In this document: positions 46,487-54,621 of the stretch, one piece after another
Position numbering within the stretch: position 1 is the stretch's first letter
How the letters are laid out: every line of letters begins with the position of its first letter
DNA from: Acetivibrio alkalicellulosi
GTDB taxonomy: Bacteria; Bacillota; Clostridia; Acetivibrionales; Acetivibrionaceae
Direction of reading: 5' to 3'
Assembly: GCA_008125075.1 (NCBI GenBank)
Contig: VLTH01000002.1
Span: forward strand, 547,105 to 611,104
DNA length: 64,000 nt
The notes under the pieces: generated by a model
What the model was told of the DNA's origin: nothing
What the model saw: the letters and a program-made list of their open reading frames with translations, nothing else
Database searches by the model: none
Position numbers and translations under genes: made by a program

Positions 46487-48103
46487 ATGAGGACATCATT
46501 TTTTGGAATAAACGTTGCAGTAAGAGGGCTTTATACTGCACAGAGGAATTTAGATGTTATAAATCATAATATTAATAACGTGAATACTCCGGGATATTCA
46601 AGGCAGCAAACAATACAGGTTGCTTCAAAGCCAATGCCCCTTTATGATGGTACAGGTATGGTAGGCACAGGTTCTGATGTTATTGCAATTGAAAGGATAA
46701 GGGACGAATACTTAGATTTTAAATATTGGAGTGAAAGCTCAGCATTTGCCGAGTGGAACACTAAAAAGACGGCACTAGCTGATATGGAGGCGATGTTTAA
46801 TGAACCTTCTGACAGTGGCTTTAATGTAATATTAGATGAGTTTTTTAATTCCCTGCAAGAGCTTGCCAAGGACCCAGGAAGTCAGGCGGTAAGGACTTTA
46901 GTAAGAGAAACTGGTGTAATGGTTGCAAAGTACTTTAATAGCTTAGCTGTTCACTTTGAGGAGCTCCAGAATGACTTAAACTACCAGATTGACACAAAGG
47001 TGACTGAAGCAAATTCCTTAGGTTTACAGATTCAACAGTTAAACAGACAGATATACAGGGCAGAACTAGACGGAAATACGGCAAATGACCTAAGAGATCA
47101 TAGAACACTTCTTATAGATAAGCTTTCACAGATTATAAATATAGATGCAAATGAAGTGGTGGTAGGTAAACTTCCAGATGGAAGAGATGACAAGCACATG
47201 GTTATAACAATGAGTGGTAAAGCTTTTATAGACCACTATGAATTTAGTAGGCTAGCAGTAAGACAGAGGGATGAAAAGCTAAATGAAGAGGATATTGAAA
47301 ATCTTTTTATTGTTGGCTGGGAAGATGGAAACAGATTAGATATAAGAGGTGGAGAATTAAAAGGATTACTTGATGTAAGAGATGGTAACGAGGGAAAAAA
47401 TGGAAGTCCTGTGTATAAAGGGATACCTTTTTATATTGGAAAACTTGATCAGTTTGTAAGAACTTTTGCCATGGCATTTAATGAAGGATTTATTGACAAC
47501 AACACTAATGGAATTATAGAGGAAGAAGAAGTTGGAATGGGGCATGTAAATGGTTATGGCATTGCAAGAAATGAAGATGACGTATATACTGGTATAAGAT
47601 TTTTTACCATGGTTGCAGAGGGGCGAAAACCTATAAGCAGTGATGACTTTATTAATGGCGCAACTGAGATAGATGAAATTACAAATGCATATAAAAAACT
47701 TACAGCAAAAAACTTTTCGGTAAGCTTTGATATTTACGACGATATCAATAAAATAGCTGCATCAAGTGAACCTGACGAAATAGGAAATATAGTTAATTTA
47801 AATCAGCTTATTAAAATGAGGCACAATCCTCATATGTTTTCAGAGGGAGCTCCTGAAGATTTTATGGTATCAATAGTTGCCACGATGGGAATAGACTCAC
47901 AGCAGGCAATAAGAATTTCACAAAATCAGCATAGTATTGTGAGACAAATTGAAAATAGAAGGCTTTCAGATTCAGGAGTATCTTTAGATGAAGAGATGGC
48001 AAATATGGTTAAACATCAACATGCATATACAGCAGCAGCTAAAATGGTAAATACAATGGCAGAAATCTATGACATACTTGTAAACAGAGTTGGTATGAGG
48101 TAA
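46487..48103 (+). CDS. flgK: Flagellar hook-associated protein FlgK (second, standard-like copy)
   Basis: A 538-residue FlgK without the large insertion. The N-terminus reads FFGINVAVRGLYTAQRNLDVINHNINNVNTPGYSRQQ, and the C-terminus SGVSLDEEMANMVKHQHAYTAAAKMVNTMAEIYDILVNRVGM, both typical. Sequence divergence from the first copy is large outside D0/D1, so this is an old duplication. The pair may make a two-part junction zone or be used for different filaments. It lies 7 bases after the first copy and 19 bases before flgL. Confidence 0.94.
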   Translation: MRTSFFGINVAVRGLYTAQRNLDVINHNINNVNTPGYSRQQTIQVASKPMPLYDGTGMVGTGSDVIAIERIRDEYLDFKYWSESSAFAEWNTKKTALADMEAMFNEPSDSGFNVILDEFFNSLQELAKDPGSQAVRTLVRETGVMVAKYFNSLAVHFEELQNDLNYQIDTKVTEANSLGLQIQQLNRQIYRAELDGNTANDLRDHRTLLIDKLSQIINIDANEVVVGKLPDGRDDKHMVITMSGKAFIDHYEFSRLAVRQRDEKLNEEDIENLFIVGWEDGNRLDIRGGELKGLLDVRDGNEGKNGSPVYKGIPFYIGKLDQFVRTFAMAFNEGFIDNNTNGIIEEEEVGMGHVNGYGIARNEDDVYTGIRFFTMVAEGRKPISSDDFINGATEIDEITNAYKKLTAKNFSVSFDIYDDINKIAASSEPDEIGNIVNLNQLIKMRHNPHMFSEGAPEDFMVSIVATMGIDSQQAIRISQNQHSIVRQIENRRLSDSGVSLDEEMANMVKHQHAYTAAAKMVNTMAEIYDILVNRVGMR

Positions 48104-48122
48104 TAGTGGTGGAGGGGTAATT

Positions 48123-49031
48123 ATGAGAATAACAAATAATATGCTTATAAATAACATGGTAAACCATATGGGAAATAATCTTTCCCGAATGGAAAAAATT
48201 CAGAATAGATTGGCTACAGGAAAGAAAATAGATGTTCCTTCTGATGACCCTGTTGTTGCTGCAAGGGCGTTAAAACTCCGGACTGATGTGTCCCGTCTAC
48301 AGCAATATAAGAGAAATACAGAAGATGCCATGTCATGGATGGAAATAACTGAATCTGTCTTAGGAGATTTGACAGAAATATTTCAAAGGACAAGAGAACT
48401 AGCCGTACAAGGTGCAAATGGAGCAACAACGCCAGAGGATACCCAAAAGATTGAGGCAGAAGTAAGGCAGCTTAAGCATCAGGCAATTCAACTTGGAAAT
48501 GCAACATATGCAGGTAGATATATTTTTTCAGGGTTTAAAACAAATACTAAATTATTAAATGAAGATGGAAGCTTTGCCATAGATCTGAGTAACGCACAGA
48601 GGATAGTATATGAGATAGGTATTGGTGATGATATTCATATTAATGTAATTGGCGGAGATTTATTTAATAATGGGGGAGATGCAGAAGAAGGAAGTATAGG
48701 AGGACTTATTCAAGGTTTTGACAGATTTATTGAAGCACTAAACATTGGTGACCATCAGGCAATAAGTGACCTTTTAGATGACATAGACCATCAGATGGAT
48801 AATTTAATAAGAATAAGAGCTGATGTAGGGTCAAGATATAATAGGCTTGAACTTACAGCAAACAGACTTGATAATAATTCATTTAACTTTACAAAACTAA
48901 TGAGCATAAACGAAGATATTGATCAGGCAGAAAACATTATGCTATTAAAGAGTGAGGAAAATGTATATAAGGCATCATTAGCAGGTGGTGCAAGGATAAT
49001 ACAGCCTTCTTTGGTAGACTTTTTAAGATAG
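48123..49031 (+). CDS. flgL: Flagellar hook-associated protein FlgL
   Basis: Second junction protein, 302 residues. It has the flagellin-like N-terminus MRITNNMLINNMVNHMGNNL, with NRLATGKKIDVPSDDPVVAARAL, and the C-terminal helix (EDIDQAENIMLLKSEENVYKASLAGGARIIQPSLVDFL). Length is typical. It lies between flgK and the yviE-like gene. Confidence 0.95.
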   Translation: MRITNNMLINNMVNHMGNNLSRMEKIQNRLATGKKIDVPSDDPVVAARALKLRTDVSRLQQYKRNTEDAMSWMEITESVLGDLTEIFQRTRELAVQGANGATTPEDTQKIEAEVRQLKHQAIQLGNATYAGRYIFSGFKTNTKLLNEDGSFAIDLSNAQRIVYEIGIGDDIHINVIGGDLFNNGGDAEEGSIGGLIQGFDRFIEALNIGDHQAISDLLDDIDHQMDNLIRIRADVGSRYNRLELTANRLDNNSFNFTKLMSINEDIDQAENIMLLKSEENVYKASLAGGARIIQPSLVDFLR

Positions 49032-49047
49032 TAAAGAGGTGGTATTT

Positions 49048-49623
49048 ATGAGTCTTAGCATAACTAGTACTCACGCTAGAATAGGAATACAGACGTCACC
49101 TTCAAAACTTGAAATGGAAAGCAGTATGGCAAAGCTTGAACATAAGCAAAATCATGCTAAAATGAAGATAGAAACAGATTTGCCAAAGGTAAAAATAGAT
49201 CAATATGAGGCATTTGCAAGTGCTGGCTTAAAAAACCTTCTAGATCTTACAAAAGAAAATGCACAAATAGGCCATCAACAGGCTATGGAGTATATTAGCA
49301 AAAAAGCATCAGACGGGGATCAAATGGCTGAAATTCACTTAGGTGGAAATCCCATTGCAGAATTTGCATTAAGGGACTCCTACACGGAAAGGGAATTTAA
49401 TATAGATTTTATTCCAAAGGCAAGGCCTGAGATAACTGTTGAGGGGGATATTAGAATTGAGCTAGAGGGTGATGTGGAGGCAGTGGCAAAAAGTGTAGAG
49501 ACAAGCTATATACCTGAAAACTTAAATATTAACTATATTCCCTCAAATGTGAATATTTACATGGAGCAGTATGCTTCATTAAACATTGAGTATAGAGGAA
49601 AAAACATAAATGAATATGTGTAA
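49048..49623 (+). CDS. yviE: YviE-like flagellar cluster protein (DUF6470 type)
   Basis: A 191-residue protein located between flgL and fliW, where Bacillus has yviE. The N-terminus SLSITSTHARIGIQTSPSKLEMESSMAKLE and internal DLPKVKIDQYEAFASAGLKNLLDLTKENAQIGHQQAMEYI are typical of the family. Its role in flagella is unknown. ATG 49048 follows AAAGAGGTGG; an in-frame GTG at 49039 overlaps that site. Confidence 0.87.
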   Translation: MSLSITSTHARIGIQTSPSKLEMESSMAKLEHKQNHAKMKIETDLPKVKIDQYEAFASAGLKNLLDLTKENAQIGHQQAMEYISKKASDGDQMAEIHLGGNPIAEFALRDSYTEREFNIDFIPKARPEITVEGDIRIELEGDVEAVAKSVETSYIPENLNINYIPSNVNIYMEQYASLNIEYRGKNINEYV

Positions 49624-49643
49624 CAAAAATATGGAGGTAAAAA

Positions 49644-50141
49644 ATGCTTTTTAATACCAAACACTTTGGAAAAATTGAAATTGACCAAAACAAAATAATA
49701 GAATTTAAAGATGGAATTCCTGGGTTTGAAGATCAAAAGAGATTTATAGTATTGCATGATGGTGATGAAAATTCTCCATTTAGATGGATGCAAAGCATTG
49801 ATAATACAGACCTTGCTTTTGCAGTTGTTAATCCTATGTTTATTGTAGCTGACTATGATGGTGAAATTCCTTATGAAGCAATTAAAACTCTTGAAATTGA
49901 AAGAATAGAGGATATAATGGTATTATCAATTCTAGTTGTAACAGAGGAAGTTGAAAAAATTAGCATGAATCTAAAAGCTCCTATAATAATTAACACAAAA
50001 AATAATAGAGGAATGCAGGTTGTTCTTGACACAGATAGATACAGTGTGAGACACTATATTGTAGAGGAGCTAGGGAGACAGGAGGTAAAAATAGGTGCTG
50101 GTGTTGACAAGGAAGAAAAACGAGTCAATTGTCATAGGTGA
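49644..50141 (+). CDS. fliW: Flagellar assembly factor FliW
   Basis: A 165-residue protein that binds both flagellin and CsrA, so it links flagellin levels to CsrA activity. The family core [20 protein letters not shown] and [14 protein letters not shown] is present. Its last 47 bases overlap the start of csrA in another frame, which supports tight co-expression. A GGAGG ribosome site precedes the ATG. Confidence 0.95.
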   Translation: MLFNTKHFGKIEIDQNKIIEFKDGIPGFEDQKRFIVLHDGDENSPFRWMQSIDNTDLAFAVVNPMFIVADYDGEIPYEAIKTLEIERIEDIMVLSILVVTEEVEKISMNLKAPIIINTKNNRGMQVVLDTDRYSVRHYIVEELGRQEVKIGAGVDKEEKRVNCHR

Positions 50142-50310
50142 CAATATAGAAATTACAATTGTTGAAGTACAAGGGGATCAGGTACGAATAGGCATCAATG
50201 CGCCAAAAAATGTATCAATTCACAGAAAAGAAGTTTACCTTGAAATCCAATCTGAAAATAAGAGAGCAGCTGATGTAAAAAAGGTAAACTTAAAGGATTT
50301 ACTAAAGTAG
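50095..50310 (+). CDS. csrA: Carbon storage regulator CsrA
   Basis: A 71-residue RNA-binding homodimer starting [23 protein letters not shown]. It blocks translation of flagellin mRNA until FliW removes it. GTG start at 50095, ~9 bases after GGAGG, inside fliW. Conserved RNA-binding residues L4, R6 and the C-terminal VHRxE-type motif ([11 protein letters not shown]) are present. The hag leader just downstream has a matching hairpin. Confidence 0.96.
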   Translation: MLVLTRKKNESIVIGDNIEITIVEVQGDQVRIGINAPKNVSIHRKEVYLEIQSENKRAADVKKVNLKDLLK

Positions 50311-50400
50311 TTCTAGTTAATTTTAAATACCCAAAGGATCAATTGAATATTTTCAAATTAAAATAAACAAAACATTTTTTACTTTTATATTAAAAAGTAT

Positions 50401-50427
50401 TAAGTGTTTTTTAATTTTGATCGATAT
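50401..50427 (+). promoter_or_regulatory. Sigma-D (sigma-28) type promoter of flagellin
   Basis: TAAG, a 16-base spacer, then TCGATAT, near the known TAAA-N15-GCCGATAT form. It gives a leader of about 110 bases before hag. FlgM, the sigma-28 inhibitor, is encoded in the same cluster. Confidence 0.6.
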
Positions 50428-50495
50428 ATAAAATAAGAAAACTTTTGATAATAAGCCTGAACGGCCGAGGGCTTGTTATATAGTAACCAAAAACC

Positions 50496-50536
50496 GGATC
50501 AATCAAGGACGGTTGATCCTTTTAAAAACAAGGAGG
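50496..50536 (+). promoter_or_regulatory. CsrA-binding sites in the flagellin leader
   Basis: GGATCAA / TTGATCC is a 7-bp stem (50496-50519) with the loop TCAAGGACGG, which presents the GGA core of CsrA sites. The second GGA is in the ribosome site AAGGAGGT at 50530-50536. Two sites with one over the ribosome site match the known Bacillus hag arrangement. Binding is inference. Confidence 0.65.
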
Positions 50537-50544
50537 TATTTTTT

Positions 50545-52365
50545 ATGCGTATCAACAATAACCTTATGGCAATGAACACTCACAGACAATTAGGACTTGG
50601 AAACACTGCAGGTGCTAAATCAATGGAAAGACTATCATCAGGATTTAGAATCAACAGAGCAGGGGATGACGCAGCAGGTCTATCAATCAGTGAAAAAATG
50701 AGAGCTCAAATAAGAGGTCTTTCCCAGGCATCAAGAAATGCTCAAGATGGTATTTCTATGATTCAGACAGCAGAGGGAGCATTAAATGAATCTCAAGCAA
50801 TTTTGCAAAGAATGAGGGAATTGGCAACTCAGGCAGCAAACGATACAAATGTTGATATAGACAGAGAAGCAATTCAAAAGGAAATGAATGACCTTTCTTC
50901 AGAAATTAACAGAATAGGTAACACTACTGAATTCAATACTCAGAAATTACTAGATGGAGGAGCTGCCGCAAGTGGAGTAAGTTTATCTAGTACAGAGGCT
51001 AAGGGAGTTGCAGCAGAGGGTGGTAAAATTGTAGCTTTAGATGTTGTTGATTTTTCAACAATACCATCTGCAGCAGATAAGGAAATAAAGATTCAAGTTC
51101 AAGATGCAGGCGGTGCGACAGTAGACTTTCAACTTACAGGAGCGTCATTTAAAACCCTGTGGGATCAGACAGATGCTGGTAAGGCAGGAGCAAGTGCAAC
51201 AGAGGCAATGAATAGAGCTGCCCTTGTAGAAGTAATGGGTAAAATAACTTCTGGTGTAGACTTTGAATTGACAGATGGAACTTCAAGGACAGTGTCTTTA
51301 GCAGAAGTTGCAAATATAAATGTAACTGACTCGGGTATTTTTTCTATCCAATCAAAAATTGGTGGAGGAGATATAGTTATACATGATGATACCCATACTT
51401 CTTTTGATGCTTTACTTGGTATAGATACTACAGCTGCAATTACTGGTGTAGGAACTGCTCAGGAAGAAGCAACATTATATGGATCAAAATCTATACTGGG
51501 AACCGACAATTTAAAATACGATGATTGGGCCGGAAAGAGCTTTTCAGTTACTTTTAATGGTCGTACACAGACAATATCTCTTGCTGCCGAACCTGCAGTT
51601 GCTGACACAAAACTTGAAAAAATAACAGCTGCTGAATTGGTAACAGCATTTAATGCTGCATTAGATGCGGCATTTGGAGCTGGTGCAGTTGCAGCAAGCA
51701 TAGCGACAAATCCAAATAACATAAATGATGAAAATAAATATTTTCAATTTACAACAACATCACCGGCAGGAGATGTGCCAAAAGCTGTAACACCTGAATT
51801 TAGCATTAAAGGTGCAAACCTTGATCAAATACTAGGAGACTTTGTACCAGGTCAATCTGGTTCTGGTGGCTCATTTGCAGCCTCATTCCAAATAGGTGCA
51901 AATCAGGGACAAAGCATGTCTATTGAAATAAATGACATGAGAGCTTTGGCTCTTGGAGTTACAGGAACTGCTGGAGAAACAGAACATGATGTTGTAAATG
52001 GAGCAAGGTTTGTTGCTACTCAAACGGTTACAGATGGAACATCTAATAATGCTGTTGAATTTGCATTGGATGTATCAGATCATAAATCTGCAACAGCAGC
52101 TATTACTGTAATAAATAATGCAATAGAAAAAGTATCAACACAAAGATCATCCCTTGGATCGTTCCAGAATAGATTAGAGCACACAATTAAGAATCTAGAC
52201 ACATCAGCTGAAAACTTACAGGCATCAGAATCTCGAATCAGAGATGTAGACATGGCAAAAGAAATGATGGAATTTACAAAGAATAACATCCTTCAACAGG
52301 CAGCTCAAGCCATGTTAGCACAAGCGAATCAAGCTCCTCAGGGTGTACTACAGCTATTAAGATAA
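50545..52365 (+). CDS. hag: Flagellin
   Basis: Filament subunit, 606 residues. The N-terminal D0/D1 (RINNNLMAMNTHRQLG.., RLSSGFRINRAGDDAAGLSISEKMRAQIRGL) and C-terminal D1/D0 (KVSTQRSSLGSFQNRLEHTIKNL; KEMMEFTKNNILQQAAQAML) are well kept. The middle (~180-500) is a variable, exposed region, longer than in Bacillus Hag. Start ATG 50545 follows AGGAGGT; an open frame reaching back to 50473 is only the untranslated leader. Regulated by sigma-D and probably by CsrA/FliW. Confidence 0.97.
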   Translation: MRINNNLMAMNTHRQLGLGNTAGAKSMERLSSGFRINRAGDDAAGLSISEKMRAQIRGLSQASRNAQDGISMIQTAEGALNESQAILQRMRELATQAANDTNVDIDREAIQKEMNDLSSEINRIGNTTEFNTQKLLDGGAAASGVSLSSTEAKGVAAEGGKIVALDVVDFSTIPSAADKEIKIQVQDAGGATVDFQLTGASFKTLWDQTDAGKAGASATEAMNRAALVEVMGKITSGVDFELTDGTSRTVSLAEVANINVTDSGIFSIQSKIGGGDIVIHDDTHTSFDALLGIDTTAAITGVGTAQEEATLYGSKSILGTDNLKYDDWAGKSFSVTFNGRTQTISLAAEPAVADTKLEKITAAELVTAFNAALDAAFGAGAVAASIATNPNNINDENKYFQFTTTSPAGDVPKAVTPEFSIKGANLDQILGDFVPGQSGSGGSFAASFQIGANQGQSMSIEINDMRALALGVTGTAGETEHDVVNGARFVATQTVTDGTSNNAVEFALDVSDHKSATAAITVINNAIEKVSTQRSSLGSFQNRLEHTIKNLDTSAENLQASESRIRDVDMAKEMMEFTKNNILQQAAQAMLAQANQAPQGVLQLLR

Positions 52366-52383
52366 TTAATTGTCATATAGCAT

Positions 52384-52417
52384 CAAAAACTCAGGGGCGT
52401 TTGCCCCTGGTTTTTGT
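52384..52417 (+). terminator. Terminator after hag
   Basis: The stem CAGGGGC / GCCCCTG with loop GTTT is followed by GTTTTTG. Confidence 0.9.
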
Positions 52418-52478
52418 CTATAGATTTAAATATCAAAAAGATATACAAGTATTTATACAGTATTGGGAGGCATCTAAA

Positions 52479-53831
52479 ATGAATAATAATAGAAAAATAT
52501 TAGCACCTGATTACTATAATAAATTCATATGTGATGGATCAAAATGTGAAGATAATTGCTGTTTGGGGAATTGGAATATTTGGGTTGATGAGGAACACTA
52601 CAAAAAATTAAATAAAGTTAATAATATTAATATCAAAGAAAAAATACAAAAATATATAAAAAGAAACAGAAGTAACCCATCTAAGAATACTTATGCCAGA
52701 CTAAAACAAGACAAAGAACTTGGTAAGTGTGCTTTTTTGACGGAAGAAAAAATGTGTAGCATGCAATTAGAATTAGGAGCAGAGTATCTTTGTGATGTTT
52801 GTATGATTTATCCAAGATATCACAATAGAATAAATGAAGAATTGGAAAAAAGCATTTCAGTATCATGTCCTTTAGCAGCAGAGTTAATATTACTAAATGA
52901 GAAAGGTATTGATATTGTAGTAATAGAAGAGGGCAAAAGCATTAGAACGTCAATATATAAAAGTAATGAAGCTATTATAAGTAAAAATAATATTGGGGCT
53001 TTAAAATATCTAAATGAAATAAGAGTTTTTTCTATGAGACTTATAAAATCAAGAGAGTATAAAGTGTGGGAAAGACTAACCATATTAGGCCTTTTTGTAA
53101 ACAAGCTAGATTTGATTGTAAAAGAAAAGAAGGCAGAAAATATACCAAAGCTTATAGAAAATTTCAAGCATTTATTAACGAATGGAGGGTTTGAAGAGAG
53201 TTTATCTCAAATACCATATCAAGCACATGTTCAAATTAAGCTATTAAAAGAGTTAATAGATGAGAGATTTTTTAGAGGAATTCACAGCTTAAGATATATG
53301 AATTGTTATACAGAGTTTTTAGTGGGATTAGGATATGTTAGAGATGAAGATCAAAATATGGATCTAGAAAATATTTTGATGAATTATGATAATGCTTTTC
53401 AACAATATTATAATCCATTTATGGAGTCAAGAGAATATATACTAGAGAACTATCTTGTAAATCATATATTTAAAGAGGTATTTCCATTTAGTAACAAAGA
53501 AACTATTTTTGACAATTTTGTTTTAATGGTTATTCAATATTCATTTATAAAGATGCTTCTAATTGGTATGGCTGGATACCATAAAGAAAATTTTGGAGAG
53601 CAACATGTTGTAAAACTTATTCAATCTTTTTCAAAGGTAATAGAGCATAGCGACACATTTAAAACCCATTTAATAGAACTACTAAAAAACAATGGATTTA
53701 ATACAATGGCATATATGACGCTACTACTGAAACAGAGGGACGTTTCCATGTCAAGGTGTCAAGGGGACGGTTCTTTTGACAATATTGATTATATTAAAGG
53801 TTTCTTATGTTTCGATGGTAATAAGCAATAA
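52479..53831 (+). CDS. fliB: FliB-type flagellin lysine N-methylase
   Basis: Methylates surface lysines of flagellin; FliB enzymes bind a metal cluster through Cys residues. The 450-residue protein has the family's Cys pattern: FICDGSKCEDNCCLGNW near 15-30 and CAFL..MCSMQLELGAEYLCDVCMIYPR near 85-115. A long helical part of lower conservation follows. ATG 52479 follows GGGAGG. The last ~30 codons are odd: they run through the AAAAGAACCGTCCCC repeat (near 53745-53777, read in reverse), so the C-terminus may have been replaced by the repeat. Confidence 0.85.
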   Translation: MNNNRKILAPDYYNKFICDGSKCEDNCCLGNWNIWVDEEHYKKLNKVNNINIKEKIQKYIKRNRSNPSKNTYARLKQDKELGKCAFLTEEKMCSMQLELGAEYLCDVCMIYPRYHNRINEELEKSISVSCPLAAELILLNEKGIDIVVIEEGKSIRTSIYKSNEAIISKNNIGALKYLNEIRVFSMRLIKSREYKVWERLTILGLFVNKLDLIVKEKKAENIPKLIENFKHLLTNGGFEESLSQIPYQAHVQIKLLKELIDERFFRGIHSLRYMNCYTEFLVGLGYVRDEDQNMDLENILMNYDNAFQQYYNPFMESREYILENYLVNHIFKEVFPFSNKETIFDNFVLMVIQYSFIKMLLIGMAGYHKENFGEQHVVKLIQSFSKVIEHSDTFKTHLIELLKNNGFNTMAYMTLLLKQRDVSMSRCQGDGSFDNIDYIKGFLCFDGNKQ

Positions 53832-53874
53832 GTTAAAATAAAACAAGGATAGCAAACTAAAGGAGGAGGTTAGC

Positions 53875-54255
53875 ATGAATACCGAAGTTGTAAAACACAT
53901 ATTTCCATTACTTGATACTATGGAGAAAGGCATTATTCATATACAAAAGCAACTGTCAGAGCTAAGGTATGAGGAGGCTTTTACAGTTTTAGAAGATACA
54001 ATGCATGGTATAGCTTGTATTGAAAAGGTATTAGAAGGCATGAAGGGAGAACTTCCTAAAAGTCATATAGATCAACTGACAGCAAAGATCAAAGAGTGTA
54101 TGAGTATAGCAGTATCAAACTATGAAAACAAAAAAGAAGTTGAATTGCAAAAACACATAAACAGCGAAATGCTTCCAGTATTTACAGATTGGAAAGATGA
54201 AATTGAAAAATCTTTGTCCCACTGGGAAACAGGAACAGATACCTTGTCAAACTAA
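53875..54255 (+). CDS. Helical protein of the flagellar cluster, function unknown
   Basis: A 126-residue, soluble, helical protein (HIFPLLDTMEKGIIHIQKQLSELRYEEAFTVLEDTMHGIACIEKVLEGM), with no family recognised beyond a general resemblance in size and helicity to flagellar export chaperones such as FliT. A strong GGAGGAGG precedes the ATG. It lies between fliB and yjfB, 14 bases before the latter, so it is likely part of flagellar or motility expression. Confidence 0.7.
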   Translation: MNTEVVKHIFPLLDTMEKGIIHIQKQLSELRYEEAFTVLEDTMHGIACIEKVLEGMKGELPKSHIDQLTAKIKECMSIAVSNYENKKEVELQKHINSEMLPVFTDWKDEIEKSLSHWETGTDTLSN

Positions 54256-54269
54256 AAGGAGTTGATTAG

Positions 54270-54467
54270 ATGGATATTGCAGCAATGTCAACTATGCTAA
54301 GCCAGTCACAAATAAGGCAGCAGGCATCATTGTCTGTACTTAAGATGGCAATGGATGCAGGAAAAAGTCAAATACAGGACATGGCTCAAACAATCAACCA
54401 AAGTACAAAACAAATGGAGCAAGCTGCAAAGCCGAATTTAGGGAAAAACATAGATATATGCATATAA
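54270..54467 (+). CDS. yjfB: YjfB-family small protein
   Basis: A 65-residue protein starting MDIAAMSTMLSQSQIRQQASLSVLKMAMD, the YjfB family signature. In Bacillus the gene is sigma-D dependent and of unknown role. It is short, helical and soluble. It follows the flagellar genes and ends in a terminator. Confidence 0.85.
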   Translation: MDIAAMSTMLSQSQIRQQASLSVLKMAMDAGKSQIQDMAQTINQSTKQMEQAAKPNLGKNIDICI

Positions 54468-54504
54468 AAAAAGAAGCAGAGGATCACTCTTCTGCTTCTT
54501 TTTT
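54466..54504 (+). terminator. Terminator after yjfB
   Basis: The stem AAAGAAGCAGA / TCTGCTTCTTT with a T-run of six overlaps the stop codon of yjfB. Confidence 0.9.
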
Positions 54505-54574
54505 ATATAGTAATGATTGCTCAAAATATAACGTCCCCTCTTCTTAAATCTTTCACTATATTCTAAGACTTAAA

Positions 54575-54604
54575 CAAAAAAAGAGAACAGTAAATCTGTT
54601 CCCT
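54575..54604 (-). terminator. Terminator of the serine hydrolase gene
   Basis: On the minus strand GGGAACAG / CTGTTCTC is followed by seven T, just after the stop of the gene at 54622. Confidence 0.85.
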
Positions 54605-54621
54605 TTCCATATTTGATGGGG

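Noticed and set aside
50473-50544. N-terminal extension of flagellin
   Set aside because: This stretch is the leader with the CsrA hairpin and the ribosome site; flagellins start MRINNN.
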